Origin: Hydrogenophaga sp.
GTDB lineage: Bacteria > Pseudomonadota > Gammaproteobacteria > Burkholderiales > Burkholderiaceae_C
Assembly: GCF_030373245.1 (NCBI RefSeq)
Contig: NZ_JAUCZF010000007.1
Span: 1 to 64,000 of the forward strand
Reading direction: 5' to 3'
DNA length: 64,000 nt
Within the stretch, counting starts at the first letter, position 1. Each line of letters starts with the position of its first letter. Of the stretch, positions 56,594 to 64,000 are shown in pieces. Both the position numbers and the translations under genes were made by a program. Below the pieces are notes generated by a model. It saw only the letters and a list, made by a program, of their open reading frames with translations, made no database searches and was not told the DNA's origin.

Positions 56594-57901
56594 ATGAACG
56601 CACCGCAAAAATCAGAGCACCTGAACGCACCGCACACCAACGCCGCCTGGCACCAGCGTCGTCTCGATGCCACGCCACGCGGTGTGGGCGTGATGGGTGA
56701 CTTTTTCATCGACCGCGCCAAGAACGCCGAGTTCTGGGACATCGAGGGACGCCGTTTCATCGACTTTGCGGGCGGCATCGCGGTGCTCAACACCGGCCAT
56801 GTGCATCCCAAGGTTCAGGCGGCGATCGCGGCGCAGCTGCAGCGCTTTACCCACAGTTGCTACCAGGTGGTGCCGTACACCGAGTACGTGACGCTGGCCG
56901 AGCGCATCAACACGATCGTGCCGATCGACGGGCCGGTGAAGACCGCGTTCTTCTCCACCGGTGCCGAGGCAATCGAGAACGCGATGAAGATCGCGCGCTC
57001 GGCCACCGGGCGCAGCGGCGTGATTGCGTTCGGTGGCGCCTTCCATGGCCGCAGCATGTTTGCGGTGGCCATGACCGGCAAGGTGCAGCCCTACAAGGCC
57101 GGCTTCGGCCCGTTCCCGCCCGAGATTTACCACGTGCCGTTTCCTTGCCATTGCGCCTCGCTCAATGACACCAAACAGGCCATGGAGCAGCTGTTCAAGT
57201 GCGATATCGAGCCCAGCCGCGTGGCGGCCATCGTGTTCGAGCCGGTGCAGGGTGAGGGCGGTTTCAACCCGATTCAGAAAGAAGCCGTGCTTTGGCTGCG
57301 CCAGCTGTGCGACCAGCACGGCATCCTGCTGATTGCTGACGAGGTGCAGACCGGCTTTGCGCGCACCGGCAAGATGTTCGCCATGGAGCACTACGGCGTG
57401 AGCCCCGACCTCATGACGCTGGCGAAAAGCCTGGCTGGCGGCACCACGCTGTCGGCTGTGTGCGGCAAGGCGGCGGTGATGGACGCGCCCGCCCCCGGCG
57501 GCCTGGGCGGGACCTACGCCGGCAACCCGCTGGCCATCGCCGCGGCGCACGCGGTGCTCGACGTGATGGCCGAAGAGAAGCTGCCCGAGCGCGCGCAGAA
57601 GCTGGGCGACGCGCTCACCGCGCGCCTGAAAACCGCGCAGGCCAAAGGCAAGCGCATCGGTGACGTGCGTGGCCTGGGCGCCATGGTGGCCTGTGAATTC
57701 GTGGATGCCCAGACTGGCGCGCCCGACGCCGACACCACCAAGAAGGTGCAGGCCGCCGCGCTCAAGCGCGGCCTGCTGCTGCTGACCTGTGGTGTGTACG
57801 GCAACGTGATCCGCTTCCTGTTTCCGCTGACCATTGAAGACACGGTGTTCGCCGAAGGCCTGGAGGTCATCGACGCGGCCTTGGCCGAGGTGCTGGCTTG
57901 A
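56594..57901 (+). CDS. gabT: 4-aminobutyrate transaminase
   Basis: A 435-residue class III aminotransferase: GVGVMGDFFIDRAKNAEFWD, FAGGIAVLNTGHVHPKV, FSTGAEAIENAMKIARS, FGGAFHGRSMFAVAMTG, EPVQGEGGFNP, IADEVQTGFARTGKMFAMEHYG and PLP lysine in LAKSLAGG. It converts GABA to succinate semialdehyde. Start ATG 56594. Its stop codon overlaps the TTG start of the next gene. Confidence 0.93.
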   Translation: MNAPQKSEHLNAPHTNAAWHQRRLDATPRGVGVMGDFFIDRAKNAEFWDIEGRRFIDFAGGIAVLNTGHVHPKVQAAIAAQLQRFTHSCYQVVPYTEYVTLAERINTIVPIDGPVKTAFFSTGAEAIENAMKIARSATGRSGVIAFGGAFHGRSMFAVAMTGKVQPYKAGFGPFPPEIYHVPFPCHCASLNDTKQAMEQLFKCDIEPSRVAAIVFEPVQGEGGFNPIQKEAVLWLRQLCDQHGILLIADEVQTGFARTGKMFAMEHYGVSPDLMTLAKSLAGGTTLSAVCGKAAVMDAPAPGGLGGTYAGNPLAIAAAHAVLDVMAEEKLPERAQKLGDALTARLKTAQAKGKRIGDVRGLGAMVACEFVDAQTGAPDADTTKKVQAAALKRGLLLLTCGVYGNVIRFLFPLTIEDTVFAEGLEVIDAALAEVLA

Positions 57902-59226
57902 ACCTGGACGAACGCGCCCGCTGGCTGGAGGGCCAGGGGGTGCATTCGGTGCTGGCAACCTTCACCGACATTCACGGTGCGCCCAAGGGCAAGCTGGTGC
58001 CGCTCTCCGGTTTGGCAGATGCGGTGGCCACGGGCGCCGGCTTTGCTGGCCCCAGCATCTGGGGCACGGGCCTGCCGCGCTTCGGGCCGCGCAGCGAATA
58101 CATGGGCCGCGTGCAGCCCGAGTCCTTGCGTCCGCTGCCTTTCTTGCCCGGCGTGGCCCATGCGGTGTGCGACGGCTTCGCTGGCGGCGAGCCGCTGACC
58201 ACCGATTCGCGCCAGGTGCTGCGGCGGCAACTGGCGCGCCTGCGCGAGCGCGGCTGGACGCTTTGGGTGGGTATCGAGCCCGAGTTTTTTTTGCTCAAGC
58301 GTGGCGCCGATGGCCGTTGGACTGTGGCCGATGACCAGGACCGGCTGGACAAACCGTCTTACGACCTGAAGACCATCGGGCGCAACTTCGGTTTTCTGGA
58401 CGACATGCGCCGCCACCTGGCCGCGCTGGGGTTTGAGCTGCAGCAGATGGACCATGAAGACGCGTGCGGCCAGTATGAGATCAACTACCGGCACGACGAG
58501 GCGCTGGCCGCGGCCGACCGCTACCAGCTCTTCAAGCTGACCGCGCAGGCGGTGGCGCAGCAGCACGGCATGGTGTTCTCCACCATGCCCAAGCCGCTGG
58601 CCCACGCCCCAGGCAGCGGTCTGCACTTTCACCTGAGCCTGACCGATGCGAACGGAAAAGCCCTGATGGCAGATCCGTTGGGTGCGCTGGGCTTGAGCGC
58701 ACTGGGTCACCAGTTCGCCGCCGGTCTGCTGCAACACGCGAGTGCCTTGTCCGCCGTGTGCGCGCCCACCGTCAACAGCTACAAGCGCCTGGCCAGCAGC
58801 GCCAGCGCTTCCGGCACCACCTGGTCGCCGGTGTGGGCGGCCCTCGGCGACAACAACCGCACCTGCCTGCTGCGCAGCGTGGCCGGCCGGCTGGAATGGC
58901 GCCTGCCCGACGCGGCCTGCAATGCGTACGCCGCTCTGGCCGCGACCTTGGCCGCTGGGCTGGATGGCATCGACCGCCAACTGCCCGCCCCCCAGCCCTG
59001 CGACGACGATTTGTATGAGCGCCAGGCGCGTGGCGACACCATGCCACCGCGTTTGCCGCGCGACCTGCAAGACGCCACCGATGCGCTGGCGGCCGACAGA
59101 CCACTGCGCGAGGCAGTGGGTGAGGCGTTCTGCGAACAGCTGCTGCGGCTCCAGCGCGCCGAGTGCGATGCCTTCGCTGCTCAGGTGAGCGACTGGGAAC
59201 GAGAGCGCTACGCCGATCGAGGCTGA
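57898..59226 (+). CDS. Second glutamine-synthetase-like ligase
   Basis: A 442-residue GS-fold enzyme starting at TTG 57898, which overlaps the gabT stop (TTGA). Core seen: EPEFFLLK, QYEINYRHDEAL, GSGLHFHLSL, NNRTCLLRS and NAYAALAATLAAGLDG. The catalytic pattern fits GlnT/type III-like or gamma-glutamyl-amine ligases rather than GlnA; substrate likely an amine or polyamine from context. More divergent than PuuA (47430). Confidence 0.82.
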   Translation: MNLDERARWLEGQGVHSVLATFTDIHGAPKGKLVPLSGLADAVATGAGFAGPSIWGTGLPRFGPRSEYMGRVQPESLRPLPFLPGVAHAVCDGFAGGEPLTTDSRQVLRRQLARLRERGWTLWVGIEPEFFLLKRGADGRWTVADDQDRLDKPSYDLKTIGRNFGFLDDMRRHLAALGFELQQMDHEDACGQYEINYRHDEALAAADRYQLFKLTAQAVAQQHGMVFSTMPKPLAHAPGSGLHFHLSLTDANGKALMADPLGALGLSALGHQFAAGLLQHASALSAVCAPTVNSYKRLASSASASGTTWSPVWAALGDNNRTCLLRSVAGRLEWRLPDAACNAYAALAATLAAGLDGIDRQLPAPQPCDDDLYERQARGDTMPPRLPRDLQDATDALAADRPLREAVGEAFCEQLLRLQRAECDAFAAQVSDWERERYADRG

Positions 59227-59343
59227 AATGCCCCCAAAAATGCGCTCCGGCCCAGCGCGGGATTGGGCAGTTTCTGCGGTCCTGGCGGGCTCGTCGGATC
59301 AGCGCGTGCCGGTGGCGAGAGCGTTCCCGGATAATCCGGAACC

Positions 59344-60105
59344 TTGAGCCCGCCGAATCCACCCGCCCCACCCAGAACCTGGACCAAGACTGCTGACCGG
59401 CCGCTGCGCAGTCGCCGGCAGTCGCTGGGCATCTGGCTGTTTGCGCACTGGTTGCGCGTGCCGGTGCCGTGGCACGCGGTGCGCCAGACCGATGCGCGCG
59501 GTCTGCTGGCGTTTGAACACGAGCGTTTGCTGGCGCTGGCTGCGGCCGGTGAGGCGGTGCCGCCCGTGATCGCGTTCGACGGTCACTCGCTGGTCACCGG
59601 TGACATCGGCCGCACCCTGGCGCACACGCTGGGCGAGATGCCCGAGCCCCAGCGGCTCGCGGTCATGTGTGCGGCGAGCGCCGATCTCGCGGCCTTTCAC
59701 GCGCGCGGCCACTGGCATGGTGGCGCGCAGACGCGAAACCTCACCTGGGATGGTCAGCGTTTTGCCCGACTCGACTTTGAAGAGCCCCTGCTGCCTGGCA
59801 TGGACCTGCCCACGGTGCAGCTGTACGACGCGCTGCAGCTGCTGTTTTCCCTGTCGCACATGCTGGAGTCCCTGGGTCCGCAGGCCGTGCGTGAGGTGTT
59901 GCAGGCTTACGAGCAGGCGGCCCGTGCGCATCCCTATGAAGCTGGGCTCAAGCCCGATTTGCGGGCGTTTCTCAACCACCTGTTGCCGCGCCTGCGCTGG
60001 GTGTCGCGGCTGGCCGGCTGGTCCAGCCGGCTCAATCACTCGCGCGAACTCAAGCGCCTGCGCACTTTGCTCGATGGCATGGCGGCATTTGTGTCCGCCG
60101 GTTGA
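59344..60105 (+). CDS. Small Bud32/RIO-like kinase-fold protein
   Basis: A 253-residue protein from TTG 59344. FHARGHWHGGAQTRNL (about 118-133) resembles a catalytic loop with HGG and RN, and RLDFEEPLL (about 142-150) has DFE where kinases have DFG. Upstream, a short N-lobe has VPWHAVRQTD and a hydrophobic core but no obvious glycine loop. It resembles lipopolysaccharide-kinase or Bud32-type folds. Role unknown; it follows the ligase gene by 117 bases. Confidence 0.55.
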   Translation: MSPPNPPAPPRTWTKTADRPLRSRRQSLGIWLFAHWLRVPVPWHAVRQTDARGLLAFEHERLLALAAAGEAVPPVIAFDGHSLVTGDIGRTLAHTLGEMPEPQRLAVMCAASADLAAFHARGHWHGGAQTRNLTWDGQRFARLDFEEPLLPGMDLPTVQLYDALQLLFSLSHMLESLGPQAVREVLQAYEQAARAHPYEAGLKPDLRAFLNHLLPRLRWVSRLAGWSSRLNHSRELKRLRTLLDGMAAFVSAG

Positions 60106-60126
60106 CGCCTCGCGCGTCGCTCGGCT

Positions 60127-60897
60127 TCAGGCCTTGTAGCCCGGGTCCAGCCGTTCGACCTTGCGCAGCAACGCGGGCCACGCGAGTTGTGCGCCCTGGC
60201 CTGCGGTAGCGATCTTCATCACCTCGCCCATGCCCGCCAGGATGGCCGGGTTCACCGACACCAGCTCACCGCCACCGGCCATGGCATCGACCTGGATGCG
60301 GCAGGTGTTCTCGAACGTGTACATCGACAGAAATGCATCAGCAATCGTCTTGCCCACAGTCAGCAGGCCGTGGTTGCGCAGCACCAGGAAAGTGGCCTCG
60401 CCCAGGTCGGCCTGCAAGCGCGGCTTCTCGTCGGGCCGGAAGGCCACCCCTTCGTAGTCGTGGTACGCCAGCGAGGCAAGCACAAAGGTGCTCTGCTGGC
60501 TGATGGGCAGGATGCCACCCTTTTGCGCGCTCACGCCGACGCCGGCTCGCGTGTGCGTGTGCAGCACGCAGCCAGCCTCGGGCCGCGCCTCATGCACCGC
60601 GCTGTGGATCACGAAGCCGGCCGGGTTCACCGGGAACGGCGTCTCGTGCAGCTTGTTGCAGGCCATGTCGACCTTGACCAGGCTGCTGGCCGTGATCTCG
60701 TCGAACATCAGCCCATAGGGGTTGATCAGGAACTGGTGCTCGCCACCGGTCACGCTATCAGGCAGCTTGGCGCTGATGTGGGTAAAGACCAGATCGCTCC
60801 AGCCATAGGCCGCCACCAGCCGGTAGCAGGCGGCGAGGTCGCAGCGCAGCGCCCACTCTTCGGCGCTGACCACTTCTTTCAGGGAGGGGATGTGCAT
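60127..60897 (-). CDS. Class II aldolase/adducin-family protein
   Basis: A 256-residue protein with the zinc ligands HTHTRAGVG and RNHGLLTVG, and the entry WSDLVFTHISAKLP. Members act as aldolases or decarboxylases on phosphorylated or carboxylated sugars; the usual catalytic aspartate or glutamate is not certain here. It is the only minus-strand gene between the polyamine island and the lipoprotein; it has a dyad upstream at 60973. Confidence 0.85.
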   Translation of the reverse strand: MHIPSLKEVVSAEEWALRCDLAACYRLVAAYGWSDLVFTHISAKLPDSVTGGEHQFLINPYGLMFDEITASSLVKVDMACNKLHETPFPVNPAGFVIHSAVHEARPEAGCVLHTHTRAGVGVSAQKGGILPISQQSTFVLASLAYHDYEGVAFRPDEKPRLQADLGEATFLVLRNHGLLTVGKTIADAFLSMYTFENTCRIQVDAMAGGGELVSVNPAILAGMGEVMKIATAGQGAQLAWPALLRKVERLDPGYKA

Positions 60898-61362
60898 GGC
60901 GTGTCTCCGGTTTGGCCGCGACTGGGTGTGCGGTCTGTGGACGACACTGTAGGCTCAACCGGCCCGGTGCGCTTGTCCCTGTCAGGACAAACGCGCCTCA
61001 CATCAAGACGAGACGCCCGAACCAGAACTGCGTCAGATCCCCTGGCCTAGCTCATTCAACGGCCGCTGTGGGTCGTCGGAGGGAGGCGAGTTGAGCGCAG
61101 CTCTTGAAAGTATGTCCATCTCGCTGGGCAAATTGGCAGCTGCCGCTAGGTAGTGCTAGGGGTAGGGGCCCAGGCCGTTCTCAAACTCCCGGCGAGAAGC
61201 AGGACAACACTACCGAGACAGTGCGATGCACAGCGGTCCGCTGTTTGCATCCAACACCACGTCCGGCGAGGGCGTCGCGCCGGTGCTGGGGGGCGTGTGG
61301 CCGTGATCACACTGGTCGGGTGCCTTTGGCTTGCGTTGTTGCTGTGACTTCAAGCCCGTCGA
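60898..61362. other. Intergenic region of the class II aldolase and lipoprotein genes
   Basis: About 460 bases without a recognised coding region; it likely carries the aldolase promoter and the 3' side of the lipoprotein gene. Apart from the dyad at 60973-60990, no terminator hairpin or repeat is evident. Confidence 0.45.
60973..60990. promoter_or_regulatory. Dyad upstream of the class II aldolase
   Basis: TTGTCCCTGTCAGGACAA is a 6+6+6 perfect inverted repeat about 76 bases upstream of the aldolase start. Such dyads often bind LysR- or GntR-type regulators; none is encoded next to it. Confidence 0.4.
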
Positions 61363-63627
61363 TCAGTTTCTGTTCAGGGTCCAGGTGCCGCTAGCGGCAC
61401 CAGAAAAAGTGCCCGACATGGAAAGTCCGTCAGGTGCGACGGTCCCGGTGAACGTTACTGAGCCGCTGAAATTGAAACCCACACCGAATTGGATCGCATC
61501 GCAATTCAAGGTGCCCTGCGCCTGCCCGCTTTGACCAAAGGCAGCGCCGTTGCCCGCAACCTGGCCGCCAGTGAACGAGAGGTTGGCGGTCAGGCCCGAT
61601 GTGGTCTGTTCTGGTGGAGTGCCCCTGATCGCGGTCCCAATCCAAGCAATCGGCCCTGCTGGCAGTAGTGGGCAAGCAGGTGCCGACGCCGTGCCCACCT
61701 GCAAAGGAAACAAGCCCAGACCGGGAAATCTCGTCTCCACAAAGGCGTGGAACTCGCTCAGCGTGCCTGCATCGGGCGCGGTGAAGGGGAAGTTGAAGAC
61801 GGTCTGGCCGTCGGTTGCGACCAGCGTGCCCACGGTGATCGTGGCGCCACCGCTGCGGCGCACCAGCTTGACGCGGTCCACGTTGTACGGACCCAAGCCG
61901 GGCACGAAGTTCACTTTGTCCGGGTCCAGCCGCACGATGAAGTTCACCGTGTCGCCGGTCTGGAAACTCGGGACATCGCCCGTCACCGCGTTGGAGGCCG
62001 CGCCCTTGGGCGATTCGGCCAGCGTGGTGGTGAGCCGGAAGGTGGTGGCGGCCGTCACGGGGGGCAGACCCACCAGCTTGAGCGCGTCGTCGAAATCGCT
62101 GGCCAGGCCTGCGCTGAATTCCAGACCCACGCTGTAGTCCGACGCATAGGCCTCGTCGATGATCTGCGAAGTCTCCAGGGCCAGATTGGCGCTGAGCTTG
62201 CCGCCCACCTTGGCCTGCACGGCGCTGAACTGCAGCGACTTCAGGAACGGGTTGCCAATGGCCAGTTCGACATAGCCAAACCCCTCCAGTGAGGGCTCCA
62301 CGCGCAAATCGCCCAGGCTTGGCGCATTGACCACGGGTGTGGTGGTGTTGGTGAAGTTGGTGACCTCGGCGTTGAAACCGCAGGAGCCGCCAGCGGGACA
62401 CACCAGACCGGCCTGCGCCCGAGCCCGGGTGGTGTTGGTGACGCCGATGCCGACGTCCGCCACGGTGACCTTGCCGCCGATCTCGAATCCGAAGCCCACC
62501 GGCATCAGCCCGCCCACAAAGAAGGAGATGGGGCCGCCGACCGGCAGCTTGACCGTGAGCACTTCGGCCTTGCATTCGATCTTGCCTTCGAAGGCGGCGG
62601 TGGCGGTGATCTGGCCCTGCAGATCGACTTGCGGTTCGGCCAGCAGCACAAGGCGTTGTTCGCCCCCGCCCAGGCTCACGTCGAGCGTCGGGTTGACAGC
62701 GATGGAGAACACCGGGGGTAGCGACAGGGTGATCGGCAGGGGGACGTTTGGCGCGGTGCCGGTGAAGCTGGGTTCGCAGCCCTGGTTGAAAGCGAACGTG
62801 CCCACGGGCGTGGCCGCCTGCCTTTGCAGTCGGCCTGCCGGCGGCATGAGCGGCGTGGCGCGCGGTGTGAACACGAAGCGGTCGCCGGTTTGTGTGACCG
62901 TATAGGAAGCGGCGATGTCGGGCGCGACGTCGGCGAGGCTGGGCACGGTTTCCAGCCGCTCCTGGATGCGCAGACCGGGCAGCAGCTCGTTGAGTGGCAC
63001 CAGCACCAGAGTGACCTCGAAACCGTCGGGCACGGGCTGCACGGCCTGGACCTCGCCTGCTACCGCGCGCGAGCCGGTTCCGAAGAAGCGTTGTCCCACG
63101 GCCGGCGCCACGCGCGTGGCCATGGTGATGCGGTAGGTGTTGGTGAAGCTGGGGGCCGCCGTGGGCACGGTTTCCACCGGATCGCTGAGCACGTCCACAT
63201 CGTCCACCAGCCTCACGTCGGCCGCGGGCGCGGCCACCAGACCGAGCAGGGGAGCCGAACGCACGCCCTCGGCGGAGGCCACGATCTGTGCCGAGCCAGT
63301 GGCCGACATTGCGCGCACCAGTCCGTTGGCGTCCACCACCAGCGTGGTGGGCCTTGACGACTCCCAGGCAATCGCCCGTTCGATGCGCTCGCCGTTGGCG
63401 TTGTAAGCCACCGCCGCCAGTTGACGCGTCTGGCCGTTGGCTTCCAGCAGCAGACCAGACTGGACGATCTCCACGCGCGCGACGTTGTTCTGGCCCGTAT
63501 CGGTGGCGTCACTCCCGCCGCCGCACGAGGCGAGAAGACCGAGTGCCAGCAAGGCAATCGCTGAGCAGACGCGCCGCCAGCCGGTCGCCAAAAGACAATG
63601 CATCCGCTGAAGAGGTTGTGTGCGCAT
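61363..63627 (-). CDS. Large beta-rich lipoprotein
   Basis: A 754-residue lipoprotein from the ATG at 63627: a hydrophobic segment ends in a lipobox (LGLLASC), a GGG linker follows, and the first 90 residues of the mature part resemble a bacterial Ig-like (BIG2) domain (VEIVQSGLLLEANGQTRQLAAVAYNANGERI). The rest is a long, beta-rich region with Thr/Gly/Val repeats and a few cysteines, and ends in SGTWTLN. Likely surface-exposed or periplasmic; function unknown. Confidence 0.75.
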   Translation of the reverse strand: MRTQPLQRMHCLLATGWRRVCSAIALLALGLLASCGGGSDATDTGQNNVARVEIVQSGLLLEANGQTRQLAAVAYNANGERIERAIAWESSRPTTLVVDANGLVRAMSATGSAQIVASAEGVRSAPLLGLVAAPAADVRLVDDVDVLSDPVETVPTAAPSFTNTYRITMATRVAPAVGQRFFGTGSRAVAGEVQAVQPVPDGFEVTLVLVPLNELLPGLRIQERLETVPSLADVAPDIAASYTVTQTGDRFVFTPRATPLMPPAGRLQRQAATPVGTFAFNQGCEPSFTGTAPNVPLPITLSLPPVFSIAVNPTLDVSLGGGEQRLVLLAEPQVDLQGQITATAAFEGKIECKAEVLTVKLPVGGPISFFVGGLMPVGFGFEIGGKVTVADVGIGVTNTTRARAQAGLVCPAGGSCGFNAEVTNFTNTTTPVVNAPSLGDLRVEPSLEGFGYVELAIGNPFLKSLQFSAVQAKVGGKLSANLALETSQIIDEAYASDYSVGLEFSAGLASDFDDALKLVGLPPVTAATTFRLTTTLAESPKGAASNAVTGDVPSFQTGDTVNFIVRLDPDKVNFVPGLGPYNVDRVKLVRRSGGATITVGTLVATDGQTVFNFPFTAPDAGTLSEFHAFVETRFPGLGLFPLQVGTASAPACPLLPAGPIAWIGTAIRGTPPEQTTSGLTANLSFTGGQVAGNGAAFGQSGQAQGTLNCDAIQFGVGFNFSGSVTFTGTVAPDGLSMSGTFSGAASGTWTLNRN

Positions 63628-63737
63628 GCGTGGCTCCGGTGGTTTGGCGTCGTTGTGGGCGGTCCCCGGTTTTTGCCACCATCCTGAACAATGCAACATG
63701 CCCTATTTGGGCAATCGAAACCCACAGGAGGGATGTG

Positions 63738-64000
63738 ATGCTGAATCGGTTGATGGAGCTCCCCGACCTGGCGCCTTGTCTGGCGCGTGCACCGGTGCCG
63801 GGTGTGTCGCACGAACTCGCGCTCTCGGTGCTGGGAGCCGCGCTTGCAGAGCAGCGGTTGCGCGGCGGGGTGATCCAGCACTTGGCCTCCGGGCGCTTGA
63901 TGGGTTTTGGCCTGTCCGGATTTGCACGTGGTGCAGACGTGAAGGAGCGGGTGCGCTCAGGCCGGTCTCTGGTGGTCGACCATCTGCTCGCCGAATCGCA
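63738..64000 (+). CDS. Unrecognised protein, cut by the window edge
   Basis: An open frame of 87 codons from ATG 63738, preceded by AGGAGGG 6 bases before it, starting MLNRLMELPDLAPCLARAP and continuing to the window end. It is helical and leucine-rich (HELALSVLGAALAEQRLRGGVI, SGRLMGFGLSGFA). No family is certain, although such N-termini occur before LuxR-type helix-turn-helix regulators. It is divergent from the lipoprotein gene, 110 bases away. Confidence 0.6.
   Translation, partial: MLNRLMELPDLAPCLARAPVPGVSHELALSVLGAALAEQRLRGGVIQHLASGRLMGFGLSGFARGADVKERVRSGRSLVVDHLLAES

Overview
The window is high-GC DNA from a betaproteobacterium. Gene families and gene order (paired SelO/MOSC, DUF3179, a second IF-1, UbiB/UbiA-like pair, Pat-type acetyltransferase) and GC-rich intergenic palindromic repeats fit Burkholderiales, most likely Comamonadaceae close to Hydrogenophaga. 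That placement is inferred from family resemblance; there is no rRNA gene in the window. No tRNA, rRNA, CRISPR array, prophage or intact insertion sequence was seen.

Layout. (1) 0-12.8 kb is an accessory stretch: a secreted RHS/YD-repeat protein with a short AT-rich tip and a tiny membrane protein directly downstream (candidate toxin and immunity pair), two broken RHS core fragments (316-915 minus, 11111-11254 plus), a TetR-hydrolase-thioesterase operon with a clear palindromic operator, a winged-helix regulator divergent from a VOC protein, an unrecognised TPR-like small protein, a SEC-C protein that looks frameshifted at its start, and a 155-bp element bounded by 35-bp inverted repeats. (2) 12.8-29.1 kb is mostly housekeeping or conserved-hypothetical: an Ala/Lys-rich phasin/H1-like protein, a six-gene minus-strand cluster (DUF6502, DUF4382 lipoprotein, two acylphosphatases, FKBP isomerase, HMA-like protein), DUF3297, DUF3179, SelO, MOSC, a DnaQ-like exonuclease, DAHP synthase, an SDR dehydrogenase, IF-1, UbiB-like kinase and a UbiA-type prenyltransferase. 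(3) 29.1-29.37 kb is a gene-free, partly AT-rich segment with DnaA-box matches, a GC block, CTA/CTG triplets and an AT-rich tract in the order described for bacterial origin unwinding elements. Genes to its left are mostly on the minus strand (20 of 29) and to its right mostly on the plus strand (19 of 27). (4) 29.4-33.1 kb holds a Pat-type lysine acetyltransferase and an upstream deacetylase-family gene. (5) 33.2-37.4 kb is a copper island (Spy-like protein, CueR, CopZ, CopA) with two divergent 19-bp-spacer MerR-type promoters. (6) 37.4-39.4 kb has a hemerythrin-like protein and an MFS transporter.

(7) 39.4-60.1 kb is a polyamine island. It has agmatinase (makes putrescine), gamma-glutamylputrescine oxidase, an NtrC-type two-component system, a MocR regulator divergent from PuuD, a PuuA-type ligase, a putrescine transaminase, a PotFGHI-like uptake system, an aldehyde dehydrogenase, GABA transaminase and a second glutamine-synthetase-like ligase. 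Together they can import putrescine or make it from agmatine, and degrade it to GABA and succinate semialdehyde by the glutamylated route and by direct transamination. A small Bud32-like kinase follows. (8) 60.1-64 kb carries a class II aldolase, a large lipoprotein and the start of a gene cut by the window edge.
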